A DNA stretch of 64,000 nt from DASWOJ01 sp964242415 (GTDB taxonomy: Bacteria; Pseudomonadota; Alphaproteobacteria; Acetobacterales; Acetobacteraceae): NCBI GenBank assembly GCA_964242415.1, contig CAXTAT010000002.1:186001-250000 (forward strand), read 5' to 3'. Under the pieces are notes generated by a model that saw only the letters and a program-made list of their open reading frames with translations, ran no database searches and was not told the origin of the DNA. Positions 18,105 through 26,003 of the stretch are shown piece after piece. Both the position numbers and the translations under genes were made by a program. Numbering within the stretch: the stretch's first letter is position 1; every line of letters begins with the position of its first letter.

Positions 18105-19706
18105 TCAACTGCCGGTCTGCTGGGCACCGGTCTGCCCGGCGCCGGAAAGCTGTGTCTTGAGCACCCGGTGCAGGATCTTGCCGGTGGCGGTGCGCGGCAC
18201 CTGGTCCTCGCGCAGGAACGAGAACGACCGCGGGCGCTTGTAGCCGGCGATCCGTTCCCGGGACCACGCAAGCAGCTCGGCCTCGCCCACCGCCGCGCCG
18301 TCGTGCGTGACGATGACGGCGTGCACGCGCTCGCCCCATTTCTCGTCCGGCAGGCCGATCACCGCCACGTCCTGCACCGCGGGGTGGACGCCGAGCACAG
18401 CCTCGACCTCGGACGGGTAAACGTTCTCGCCGCCCGAGATGATCATGTTGCTCTTGCGGTCCACCAGGTGGATGTAGCCGTCCGGATCGCGCCGGGCCAT
18501 GTCGCCGACGGTGCAGTACTCGCCCCGGAACGCCTCCTGCGTCTTCTCCGGCAGGTTCCAATAGCGGTCGAAGGTGTGGGCGTTGCTGGAGTAGAGCTCG
18601 CCGGCCTCGCCGTCCGGGACCTCGGCGCCGTCCGCGCCCAGCAGCCTGATCGGCGCCGCGCCGACGCACTCCCGCCCGACCGAGCCGAGCTTGGTGAACT
18701 GCTCGTGCGGGCGCAGCATCGTAACCCAGCCAGCCTCGCTCGATCCGTAGAGCTCGAACAGGCTGGAGTTGCGGAACAGCTCCATCACCGCCCGCTTGGT
18801 GTCCTGCCGCGCCGGTGCCGAGGAGATCATGAGCTTGGCGACCCGGCCAAGATCGTATTTCGCCCAGGCCGTGACCGGCAGGCCGAGCATCATGATGTAG
18901 TGCGTGGGCACGAGCGAGGTGAACGTCGATCCACCCTCGGCGAGGGTCCGCATGCAATGCTCCGGGTCGAAGCTCCGGCGCGAGTAGATGGACACCTCGC
19001 CGCCGCAATAGGCGAAGGCGGCGAAGAAGTTGAGCGAGTTCGCATGGCACATCGGCATCACCAGGAGGGCGCCATCCTCCCGGTGCACCCCCAACTCGAT
19101 GTCAGTCACCAGGGAGAGGTGGGTTGCAGCCTTGTGGCTGCGGAGCACTCCCTTGGGTCGGCCGGTCGTGCCGGAGGTGTACATGAGGGTCCATGGATCG
19201 GTCGCCAGCACCGGCTGGGCCGGCTCACGGTCGGCGGCCATGGCGATCAGCTCCTCGTAGTCGCGGTAGCCGGCGGGGCAGGCCGCGGCGGCCGGGCCAT
19301 GGCCGCCGATGCGTATCAGGTTGCCGGCCGGGACCGACAAGTCCGCCCGGACCTCCTCCAGGCTGCCGAGGAGCACGTCCTCAACAAGGATCGCAGCCGC
19401 GCCCGCATCCTCGATCAGGTAGGAGATTTCCGGGCCGACCAGGCGGAAGTTGACGGGAACCGCGATCAGGCCCGCCTTGGCGGTGGCTGCGAAGATTTCG
19501 GCCCACTCGACGCGGTTGTAGGCCAGGATCGCAACCCGGTCGCCCTTGGCGAGGCCGAGGCCCAGGAGGGCATTGGCCAAGCGGCAGGCACGGCTGTTCC
19601 ACTCCCGGAACGTCATCGCGCGCTCCAGGTCGCGTGCCCCGGTCTTGTCGGGGGATAGGCGGGCATGGACCGAGAGCATCTGGCCCAGCGTCAACAGCTC
19701 CGTCAT
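18105..19706 (-). CDS. Acyl-CoA synthetase (AMP-forming, ANL superfamily)
   Basis: A 533-residue adenylate-forming ligase that activates a carboxylic acid to its CoA thioester through an acyl-AMP. Motifs are the P-loop-like YTSGTTGRPKGVLRSH near residue 175, the ELYGSSEAGW segment near 310, GDMARRDPDGYIHLVDRKSNMI near 400 and the C-terminal catalytic lysine in PRTATGKILHR. Substrate specificity is not readable. With the ThDP enzyme 26 nt downstream and the MFS transporter 14 nt upstream, it most likely activates the acid that the transporter imports, for example a 2-hydroxy acid (inference). Confidence 0.9.
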   Translation of the reverse strand: MTELLTLGQMLSVHARLSPDKTGARDLERAMTFREWNSRACRLANALLGLGLAKGDRVAILAYNRVEWAEIFAATAKAGLIAVPVNFRLVGPEISYLIEDAGAAAILVEDVLLGSLEEVRADLSVPAGNLIRIGGHGPAAAACPAGYRDYEELIAMAADREPAQPVLATDPWTLMYTSGTTGRPKGVLRSHKAATHLSLVTDIELGVHREDGALLVMPMCHANSLNFFAAFAYCGGEVSIYSRRSFDPEHCMRTLAEGGSTFTSLVPTHYIMMLGLPVTAWAKYDLGRVAKLMISSAPARQDTKRAVMELFRNSSLFELYGSSEAGWVTMLRPHEQFTKLGSVGRECVGAAPIRLLGADGAEVPDGEAGELYSSNAHTFDRYWNLPEKTQEAFRGEYCTVGDMARRDPDGYIHLVDRKSNMIISGGENVYPSEVEAVLGVHPAVQDVAVIGLPDEKWGERVHAVIVTHDGAAVGEAELLAWSRERIAGYKRPRSFSFLREDQVPRTATGKILHRVLKTQLSGAGQTGAQQTGS

Positions 19707-19720
19707 GGGTGCGCTCCGCC

Positions 19721-21034
19721 CTACTTGTTCACAAGGCGGGCCGGGATCGCGAGCACGAGCGCCCCGCTCGCCACCAGCACCCCCGCGAACAGGTAAAGGC
19801 TGGCCGAGTTGCTGTGCGTGACCCCGGCCAGCCAGCCGACGATGTTGTTGGTGGTGAACCCGGCCAGGTTGCCGAGCGAGTTGACCAGCGCGATCCCGGC
19901 CGCGGCGGCCGTACCTCCCAGGAAAGCGCCAGGCAGGCTCCAGAATGCGGCCTGCGCGCTGGATGCGCCGGCTACGGCCAGCATAAGCCCGACCATGGCC
20001 AGCACGGTGTCGCCGCCGGCCCACGCCGTGAAGGCGAAGCCGGCCGCGGTGACCAGGCATGGGACCAGCGTGTGCCAGCGCCGTTCGCGCATGCGGTCGG
20101 CGTTGCTGTTGAGGGCGATCATCGCGATCACGGCCGCAAGGTATGGCAAGGCGGTCAGCAGGCCGATCGTGAACGGGTCGGACACGCCGGTTTGCTTGAT
20201 GATGGTCGGCACCCAGAAGCTGTTGAGATAGATGCCGCACACGATCCCGAAGTAGATCAGCCCGAGCAGCCAGACCCGCGGCGTGCGGAACGCGGCCGAA
20301 AGCTGCGACAGGTCCTCCTTTTCCTTCTCCTCGTGGGCGACGGCGTCGGCGACGACCCGCTTCTCGTCCGCATCCAGCCACTTGGCCGAAGCGACGCGGT
20401 TGTCGAGGTAGAACAGCGTGACCACGCCGAGGATCAGCGAGGGAACCGCCTCGATCAGGAACAGCCACTGCCAGTTGCTGAACCCGTAAGCGCCGCCGGC
20501 GGCGTTCAGGATCCAGCCCGAGAGCGGACCGCCGAAGACGCTGGCCATCGGGATGGCGGTGAGGAAGATCGCAGTGATGCGGCCACGCCGCCGGGCCGGG
20601 TACCAATAGGTCAGGTACAGCAGCACGCCGGGGATGAACCCGGCCTCGGCGACGCCGAGCAGGAAGCGCACGACGTAGAAGGCGACCGGCGTTTGCACGA
20701 AGGCCATCCCGGCGGATAGCAGCGCCCAACTGATCATGATGCGCGCGATCCACAGCCGGGCGCCGACCCGGTGCAGGATCACGTTGCTCGGCACCTCGAC
20801 GAGGACATAGCCGACGAAGAAGATGCTGGCCCCGAACGCATAGACCTGTTCGCTGAGCTTCAGGTCGTCGAGCATCTGCAGCTTGGCGAAGGCCACGTTG
20901 ACCCGGTCGAGGTAGGCGCTGAGGTAGCACAGGAACAGGAACGGCAGCAGCCGCAGCGTCACCTTCCGGTAGGTCCGATCCTCGGCGGATGACCGCGATG
21001 CGGACCCTGCGGCCAAGCCGCTCGCTTGTGACAT
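19721..21034 (-). CDS. MFS transporter, anion:cation symporter (ACS) family
   Basis: A 437-residue protein with 12 predicted membrane helices and the ACS-family motif YLDRVNVAFAKLQM in the first helix/loop. ACS members import organic anions such as phthalate, tartrate and hydroxy acids with protons. The start has an excellent GGGAGGA ribosome site. It is the first structural gene behind the GntR regulator and is followed at 14 nt by the acyl-CoA ligase, which identifies it as the uptake step of this catabolic operon (inference). Confidence 0.88.
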   Translation of the reverse strand: MSQASGLAAGSASRSSAEDRTYRKVTLRLLPFLFLCYLSAYLDRVNVAFAKLQMLDDLKLSEQVYAFGASIFFVGYVLVEVPSNVILHRVGARLWIARIMISWALLSAGMAFVQTPVAFYVVRFLLGVAEAGFIPGVLLYLTYWYPARRRGRITAIFLTAIPMASVFGGPLSGWILNAAGGAYGFSNWQWLFLIEAVPSLILGVVTLFYLDNRVASAKWLDADEKRVVADAVAHEEKEKEDLSQLSAAFRTPRVWLLGLIYFGIVCGIYLNSFWVPTIIKQTGVSDPFTIGLLTALPYLAAVIAMIALNSNADRMRERRWHTLVPCLVTAAGFAFTAWAGGDTVLAMVGLMLAVAGASSAQAAFWSLPGAFLGGTAAAAGIALVNSLGNLAGFTTNNIVGWLAGVTHSNSASLYLFAGVLVASGALVLAIPARLVNK

Positions 21035-21177
21035 GTTGCTTCCTCCCAGAAGGCTGTCCGGCGCCTATGAAGCCGCGCGCCAGTTGCGGTCGTCAGATCC
21101 GTCGCGGTGCGCGCCCTCGGTCCCGTGTGGCACGGTGTGGGGCGGATGCGCTGCGAGTTGGTGGGTTGCGGCTGCTC

Positions 21178-21867
21178 CTATGAATGCTCCGCGTTGCCGG
21201 GTTCGGCGGTGGCGGCCAAGCGGGCGGCGGCGCTGCGGACATGGTTCAGGGTGCGCGCCTCGGCCGCTTCGGCGTCTCCGGCGACGACCGCGTCCAGGAT
21301 GTCGCGGTGCTGCTGCCAGATCGAGTGGGGCGGCCCCGACCGCCGCAGCACCTCCCCCATCACGCGCCGCAGGAAGCGCCAGTGGACTTCGGCCGTCGGC
21401 CCGATCATCGGGTTGCCGGACGCGCCGTAGATGAAGGCGTGGAAGGCGACGTCATAGGCGATCATGGCCTTGATCACGCCGCCTGAAACGGCGGACAGGC
21501 CGGCGGACAGGATGCGCTCGCCTTCGCTACGCGTCAGCGCCGCCACCTCAGGCGAGGCGGCGCAGCGCCGTGCGGCGAGAGGTGCTGCGAGCGCATCGAG
21601 CGCGGCGCGCACCTCGTAGCGGTGCCGCATCATCTGCATGTCGAGCGGCGCCACAACAAGCCCACGCCGGCCGGCATCCTGCACCAGGCCATCGGTCTTG
21701 AGCAGCAGCAGCGCCTGCTGGATCGGCTGGCGCGACACGCCAAGGCGCTCGGCGAGGAGTTCCTGGACGAGGTGCGTGTTGGCGGCAAGCGTGCCGTCGG
21801 CGATTTCGCCGAGCAGGGCCTCATAGGCCTGCTCGACCAGGCTGGGTTGAGGGGTGAGCAGCATCAT
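21178..21867 (-). CDS. GntR-family regulator with FCD domain
   Basis: A 229-residue protein. The N-terminal winged helix (LAERLGVSRQPIQQALLLLKTDGLV) is followed by an all-helical FCD ligand domain that contains the usual metal/ligand positions (D in YDVAFHAF, later H in QQHRDIL and NHVRSA). Such regulators mostly repress catabolic genes and are released by a small acid or acyl-CoA. A perfect 16-bp palindrome lies 17 bp upstream of its start, between it and the divergent AEC permease gene, so it probably controls itself, the downstream operon and perhaps the permease. The MFS gene starts 143 nt after its end. Confidence 0.9.
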   Translation of the reverse strand: MMLLTPQPSLVEQAYEALLGEIADGTLAANTHLVQELLAERLGVSRQPIQQALLLLKTDGLVQDAGRRGLVVAPLDMQMMRHRYEVRAALDALAAPLAARRCAASPEVAALTRSEGERILSAGLSAVSGGVIKAMIAYDVAFHAFIYGASGNPMIGPTAEVHWRFLRRVMGEVLRRSGPPHSIWQQHRDILDAVVAGDAEAAEARTLNHVRSAAARLAATAEPGNAEHS

Positions 21868-21884
21868 GCTGGTCCACACACTGA

Positions 21885-21900
21885 ATTCTGAATTCAGAAT
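21885..21900. promoter_or_regulatory. Palindromic operator candidate for the GntR regulator
   Basis: ATTCTGAATTCAGAAT is a perfect 16-bp inverted repeat in an otherwise GC-rich gap, just ahead of the gntR start. AT-rich palindromes of this size are typical GntR/FadR-type operators. Its proximity to the start codon suggests autorepression. Confidence 0.7.
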
Positions 21901-22065
21901 ACGGAGCTGTGGGGCTATGTCAAACCTTTTGCAAGGAAGCCCTTCATGCGGCAGACCGTCAGAGCCAAGCAGCAGCGGCGATGCCGAGATGGGTTTGAAC
22001 CCGAAGGCTGGCCAGCCGCCCGCCCTGAACGCCGCCTTCCGCGCTTGCCGGACCTGGCCTAGTCC

Positions 22066-22998
22066 ATGCGCGCCGTCCTCGACGCCGCCTTGCCGGTGTT
22101 CGCGCTGATCCTGACCGGCGCGGCGTGCGGCCGCTCTGGCATGTTCGACCGCCAGGCGACCGACAACCTCAACCGATTCGCGATCTACCTTGCCCTGCCG
22201 GCGCTGCTGTTCGTCGCAATGTCGCGCATCAGGCCCGATCAGGCCGGCCAGGGCGGCTTCGCCCTCGCCTTCGGCGGCGGGATCGTGGTCACTTTCGCGC
22301 TCGGCTTCATTCTCAGCCGCTGGCGGGGCGGCAATGCCGCCATCGCCAGCATCGAGGGACTGGACGCCAGCTACAGCAATGTCGGCTTCATGGGCATCCC
22401 GCTCTGCCTGTTGGTGTTTGGGCCAGACAGCCTGCCGATGGCCGTCATCGCCACCCTGTTCACCGCCTGCGCGCTGTTCCTTCTTGCCGTCGCGCTGATC
22501 GAGTTCGACCTGCAGCGAGGCGCCAGCTTGGGGCGCACGCTCGGCAAGGTGCTGGCCTCGCTGCTGCGCAATCCCTTGCTGCTCGCGCCGTTGGCCGGGC
22601 TTGGCATCGGGTTGGCCGGGCTTCCCCTCCCTGTCCCGGTCGAGCGGTTCGCAAGCCTGCTTGGCGGCGCGGCGTCGCCGGTCGCGCTGATCTGCATCGG
22701 CCTGTTCCTCGCCCAGGAACGCGTGACCAGCCGCGATGCCGTTCCGGTCAGCATGCTGGTCGGGCTGAAGCTGATCGTGCAGCCCGGCGTGACCGCGCTG
22801 CTCGCGCTTGCCGTGTTCCACGTGCCGCCCACCCAGGCGCAAGTGGCGGTGCTGCTCAGCGCGCTGCCGATCGGATCGGGGCCGTTCACCATCGCCAAGC
22901 TGTATGGGGTCGAAGCCAGGGTGACCTCCGGCGCCATCCTGGCCTCGCATGTGATTTCCGTCGTGACGGTATCGGCGCTGGTCGCTTGGCTCGGCTAG
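22066..22998 (+). CDS. AEC (auxin efflux carrier) family permease
   Basis: A 310-residue hydrophobic protein with about ten membrane helices in two inverted halves. The N-terminal segment LPVFALILTGAACGRSGMF and the half-way LLRNPLLLAPLAGLGIGLAGLPLP are typical of bacterial AEC transporters, some of which carry malonate or malate. It is divergent from gntR with the 16-bp palindrome between them, so it may be a second transporter for the same acid or its product (inference). A weak ribosome site precedes the ATG. Confidence 0.88.
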   Translation: MRAVLDAALPVFALILTGAACGRSGMFDRQATDNLNRFAIYLALPALLFVAMSRIRPDQAGQGGFALAFGGGIVVTFALGFILSRWRGGNAAIASIEGLDASYSNVGFMGIPLCLLVFGPDSLPMAVIATLFTACALFLLAVALIEFDLQRGASLGRTLGKVLASLLRNPLLLAPLAGLGIGLAGLPLPVPVERFASLLGGAASPVALICIGLFLAQERVTSRDAVPVSMLVGLKLIVQPGVTALLALAVFHVPPTQAQVAVLLSALPIGSGPFTIAKLYGVEARVTSGAILASHVISVVTVSALVAWLG

Positions 22999-23176
22999 GG
23001 GCGGGTGGACCGCCTGCAGCCACTCCGGGATGCCCGGCACGCTGCCCTTACCCTGCGCCGACCTGCGCTCAACGCCGGGCGGCAGTTATGGAATGCAAAA
23101 TCCTTGTCCTGTTTCGTCAGCTAGCCGTTTGACAAGCCTTTTCGGCCGCTCGGGTCTGTGTTCCAGCCTGCTGCGA

Positions 23177-23569
23177 TCAGTGCCGGGAGGCGGGCGCGGG
23201 TGAGGTGTCGCCCCTGCCGATCAGCCGCTCAACCACGTCCATCAGCTCGAACAGCCTGAACGGCTTGTGCAGGAAGCTGACATAGCCCGCGCACCGCTGG
23301 GCCACGACCACTTCGCGCATCGCACTCATCATCACGACCGGGACATCCCGCAGGGCCGGGTCGGCCGCCATGGCGCCCAGCATCGCGGCGCCGTCCATCA
23401 CGGGCATCATGTAGTCGCAGAACACCAGATCGGGGCGCTCGCGGGCCAGCACCTCAAGCCCCTGCTTGCCGTTCATGGCGGTCAGCACGCGATAGCCCTC
23501 GTCCGTAAGGGCCGCATCGAACAGCTCCGCGATGCCAGGCTCGTCCTCCACCACGAGCACCAGGGACAT
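23177..23569 (-). CDS. Single-domain response regulator (receiver only)
   Basis: A 130-residue CheY-like protein with all phosphorylation residues: acidic pair ED near residue 8, phospho-acceptor Asp in FCDYMMPVMDG near 53, Ser in VMMSAM and Lys in LHKPF. There is no output domain, so it acts by protein contact or as a phosphate sink. It starts 2 nt after the stop of the KaiC-like gene and is the third gene of a kinase remnant-KaiC-receiver operon. Confidence 0.92.
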   Translation of the reverse strand: MSLVLVVEDEPGIAELFDAALTDEGYRVLTAMNGKQGLEVLARERPDLVFCDYMMPVMDGAAMLGAMAADPALRDVPVVMMSAMREVVVAQRCAGYVSFLHKPFRLFELMDVVERLIGRGDTSPAPASRH

Positions 23570-23571
23570 CG

Positions 23572-25047
23572 CTAGCCGCCGCGCCGGGCCGCCGGCCCTT
23601 GGCCGCGCGCGCTGCCAGCCCGACCCGACATCGCCGCGTCGGCGAGCGTCCCCTCGATCCGCAGGCCCTGGCCGGTGGTGACGTACTCGTATAGCGACGG
23701 GTCGAAGTCGCTGTTGCGGACCTTGAGGACGGAGATCATCCGGTGCAGGCGCGCGCCCGTCTCGACGTAGCGCATCAGCACCAAGTTGTCAGATGGGACG
23801 GTGAGGTCCCGGGCCGGCTCGCGGATGTAGGGGCCGGTCATGTCGGGCACGGCGAGCGTGTAGAACGTCGTGACCCCAAGCGCCCGCAGCTCGTTCATCA
23901 GCGCGGTCAGGTACTGGTTCAGGCGCGCCGGCTCGACGGCAGCACTCTGGAAGGCGCCCAGGCCGTCGATCACCAGCCGCCGTACGCCCCGGCGGCGCAC
24001 GTTCTCCAGCAGGCGCTCGCCATAGGCGTCCAGCAGCCCGTCGGTCGGCGGCTGCCACAGCACCTCGACCGCGCCGCCATCGAGCAGGACGCCCAAGGGC
24101 CGGCACACCCGGTCCGCCTTGACGCGCAGGCGCGCCGGCGTTTCGTAGAAGCCGAACAGCAGGCCCGGCTCGCCCTCGCCGCAGCGCGACAGGAACTGCA
24201 GCCCGAGCGTGGTCTTGCCCACCCCGGACGGCCCCATGACCATGGTCGTCGATGCAGCCGGCAGCCCACCGCCCAGCATGGCATCCAGCCGGTCCACCCC
24301 GCTCGGCACCATCCCGGTCGCCTCCGGCTCCAGGCGCGACGGCCGGGCCAGCAGCGCCTCGATCCGCGGATAGACGACCAGGCCGTCGCCGGTGATGCGG
24401 AAGGCATGGCGCCCGCGCAGGCAGCTCGTGCCGCGCAGCTTGACCACCTGCAGCGTGCTCTCGGCCGACCAGCCGAGCAGTTGGTCGCTCAGCTCCACGA
24501 TGCCGTCCACGATGGTGTACTCGGGCGTCTGCTTCACACCCATGGCGCTGCTGAGCAGGAACATCGTGCAGCCGGTGGCGACGGCGATGGCCTGCAGCTC
24601 GTGGACGAACTCGTTGAAGTCCTGCTCCTCGGACGCCTTGCGCTGCGCGATGGCGAAGCCGTCCAGGATCAGCACCGTCGCCCGGCGGGCCGCGACCTCC
24701 CGGCGCAGCATGTCGCGCAGGGCGGGGTAGCCCCCCTCGCGCAGGATGCCGAAGCCGTTGAGGTAGCAGACCTGGTCGGGGATCTTCGAGACATCGAAGA
24801 ACGACATGCTCCCCAGGTGCTGCATCATGCGGCCGTGATACTCGGCGAGCAGGGTGACATACAGCGCCTGCCCGCCCTGGGCGGCGTGGTTGAAGACGAT
24901 CTGGTTGGCGAGCGTCGTCTTGCCCGTGCCGGGCGCCCCTTGGACGATGTACACGCCGCCCTGCAGGAAGCCGCTGCCCAGGATGGTGTCGAGGCCGGCG
25001 ATGCCGGTCGGCATCCGGCTGATCCTGGTGCCGTTGGTGCCGGTCAC
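23572..25047 (-). CDS. KaiC-like double-domain RecA-fold ATPase
   Basis: A 491-residue protein with two KaiC/RadA domains. The first has Walker A GAPGTGKTT near residue 40 and the second GPSGVGKTT near 271, each followed by Walker B-like hydrophobic-Asp segments (VLILDGF, LVIDGLG). Like KaiC it should form hexamers. Outside cyanobacteria such proteins have been linked to stress or light signalling with neighbouring kinases, not to a full clock. No kaiA or kaiB is present here. It overlaps the upstream kinase-like gene by 4 nt and is followed by a receiver protein, so the three form one signalling unit. The C-terminal 25 residues are Gly/Arg-rich and probably disordered. Confidence 0.9.
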   Translation of the reverse strand: MTGTNGTRISRMPTGIAGLDTILGSGFLQGGVYIVQGAPGTGKTTLANQIVFNHAAQGGQALYVTLLAEYHGRMMQHLGSMSFFDVSKIPDQVCYLNGFGILREGGYPALRDMLRREVAARRATVLILDGFAIAQRKASEEQDFNEFVHELQAIAVATGCTMFLLSSAMGVKQTPEYTIVDGIVELSDQLLGWSAESTLQVVKLRGTSCLRGRHAFRITGDGLVVYPRIEALLARPSRLEPEATGMVPSGVDRLDAMLGGGLPAASTTMVMGPSGVGKTTLGLQFLSRCGEGEPGLLFGFYETPARLRVKADRVCRPLGVLLDGGAVEVLWQPPTDGLLDAYGERLLENVRRRGVRRLVIDGLGAFQSAAVEPARLNQYLTALMNELRALGVTTFYTLAVPDMTGPYIREPARDLTVPSDNLVLMRYVETGARLHRMISVLKVRNSDFDPSLYEYVTTGQGLRIEGTLADAAMSGRAGSARGQGPAARRGG

Positions 25048-25574
25048 GCTGGCGTTCCCCTTGCGTGCTGCGGCAGCGTCACGGTGGACTGGGCGCCGCC
25101 AATGCCAGGGGCGGGCAGGCAGTCCCAGGTGGCCTGGAAGGTGTCAGGCCCGGTGACGGTGATCAGGCTGCCCGCACGCCGGGCTGGATCGGCGAGACCG
25201 CCGGCCACCTCGCGCAGCAGCGCCGCAAGGTCGAACGCCCTGGGTTCGAGCTGCAACTTGCCGCTGGCGATGCGCGACACGTCGAGCAGGATGCCGGCCC
25301 GCTTCACGTCGTGGCGCATGGCGCGCTGGATGCGCTCCAGCCTTTGCTCGGCCTGGTCTGGCGGGCAGCGGCTGGCCTGGACCCCGTTCAGCAGCTCGAT
25401 CTGGCCGATGATCGGCGTCATGGGGTTGCGCAGCTCATAGGCGGCAACCACGATGAACGTGTTGCGCACCACGACCGCCGCAGCCAGTTCGGCATTGCGG
25501 CGCTGCAGCTTCTCGACTTGGCCGTCCGCACAAGCCACATCCCCCGCAAGTCGCTGCACCTCCCGGTCCGTCAT
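25044..25574 (-). CDS. Degenerate histidine-kinase remnant (no His, ATPase domain deleted)
   Basis: A 176-residue protein consisting of a short coiled coil (residues 18-35), a HisKA dimerisation domain (about 36-120) and a tail. In the H-box the phospho-acceptor is Tyr46 (VVAAYELRNPMTP, where kinases have AAHELRNPMTP); the TAT codon is one transition from CAT. The ATP-binding domain is almost gone: the tail keeps its opening strand (TVTGPDTFQATWD) and a closing TVTLP, but the N, G1 and G2 boxes between them are missing. The frame remains open and overlaps the KaiC-like gene by 4 nt. It could be a decaying gene or a retained dimerisation adaptor that presents the receiver or the KaiC-like ATPase; it cannot be an autokinase. 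Confidence 0.8.
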   Translation of the reverse strand: MTDREVQRLAGDVACADGQVEKLQRRNAELAAAVVVRNTFIVVAAYELRNPMTPIIGQIELLNGVQASRCPPDQAEQRLERIQRAMRHDVKRAGILLDVSRIASGKLQLEPRAFDLAALLREVAGGLADPARRAGSLITVTGPDTFQATWDCLPAPGIGGAQSTVTLPQHARGTPA

Positions 25575-25810
25575 GAAACGTCATTTCTAGACATTGATGC
25601 AATGTATATTGGCATAGGTGAAACGTCGGCGCAACAAAGACCTAGGCTGCCTTTGCCCAATGCAGGCATGAAGTCCAGGTTGCCTCATACGCCGAATTTC
25701 CGTCAGTATGCCGTAAAAATCCGTCAGCATAGGTAGCACGCAATTTTCGTGAATGGGCAGTAAGTATTTTCCGAGTCTGCCTCGCCGATCTCCCATCATT
25801 TACAGGACAG

Positions 25811-25914
25811 GTTGTTGCAGACGCTGCTGGCGCCCGCAACTCTTCGGGACGGCTCCTGAAGCACATATCCTCCCTAAACTCGGTGGTGCCCTCGGGCACC
25901 ACCCTTTTTTCTTT
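25811..25914 (+). ncRNA. Candidate small RNA with anti-Shine-Dalgarno stretch
   Basis: This gene-free stretch folds into three modules: an imperfect stem GTTGC/GCAAC (25814-25840) enclosing CGC-TGCTG-GCG; a second stem CTTCGGGA-CGGC-TCCTGAAG (25842-25861, one G-U pair); and a terminator hairpin (25882-25903) with U6. The single-stranded linker reads CACATATCCTCCCTAAACTC and contains CCTCCC, complementary to ribosome binding sites. Structured 5' part, open CU-rich linker and intrinsic terminator are the usual layout of trans-acting alphaproteobacterial small RNAs. No reading frame fits. The 5' end is not defined; alternatively it is an attenuator of the GAF gene at 26004. Confidence 0.5.
25882..25910 (+). 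terminator. Intrinsic terminator
   Basis: GGTGGTGCC-CTCG-GGCACCACC is a perfect 9-bp stem with a tetraloop, followed after one C by T6 and then CTTTT. It is the best intrinsic terminator in the window. No plus-strand protein gene ends before it, which is why a small RNA or leader is proposed. Confidence 0.9.
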
Positions 25915-26003
25915 TGTGCATCGCGCCCTGCAGGTTTGATGCCGGCCGATCAAGGCCACCGCTCCCCGCACCGATTGTGCGCTTCAAGGAGGCTCGCCCA
26001 ATT

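Noticed and set aside
18079..19050. Upstream extension of the ThDP enzyme frame (to 907 codons)
   Set aside because: The extra N-terminal sequence is out-of-frame translation of the acyl-CoA ligase gene; ATG 18078 gives a normal family N-terminus.
19707..20930. Upstream extension of the acyl-CoA ligase frame (to 941 codons)
   Set aside because: It overlaps the MFS transporter gene in another frame and has no ligase homology; ATG 19706 fits the family.
21868..23040. Upstream extension of the GntR frame (to 620 codons)
   Set aside because: It is antisense to the AEC permease and lacks any domain; the winged helix begins right after 21867.
23177..25574. True circadian clock locus
   Set aside because: No kaiA or kaiB, and the kinase-like protein cannot autophosphorylate; KaiC-like ATPases occur widely without clock function.
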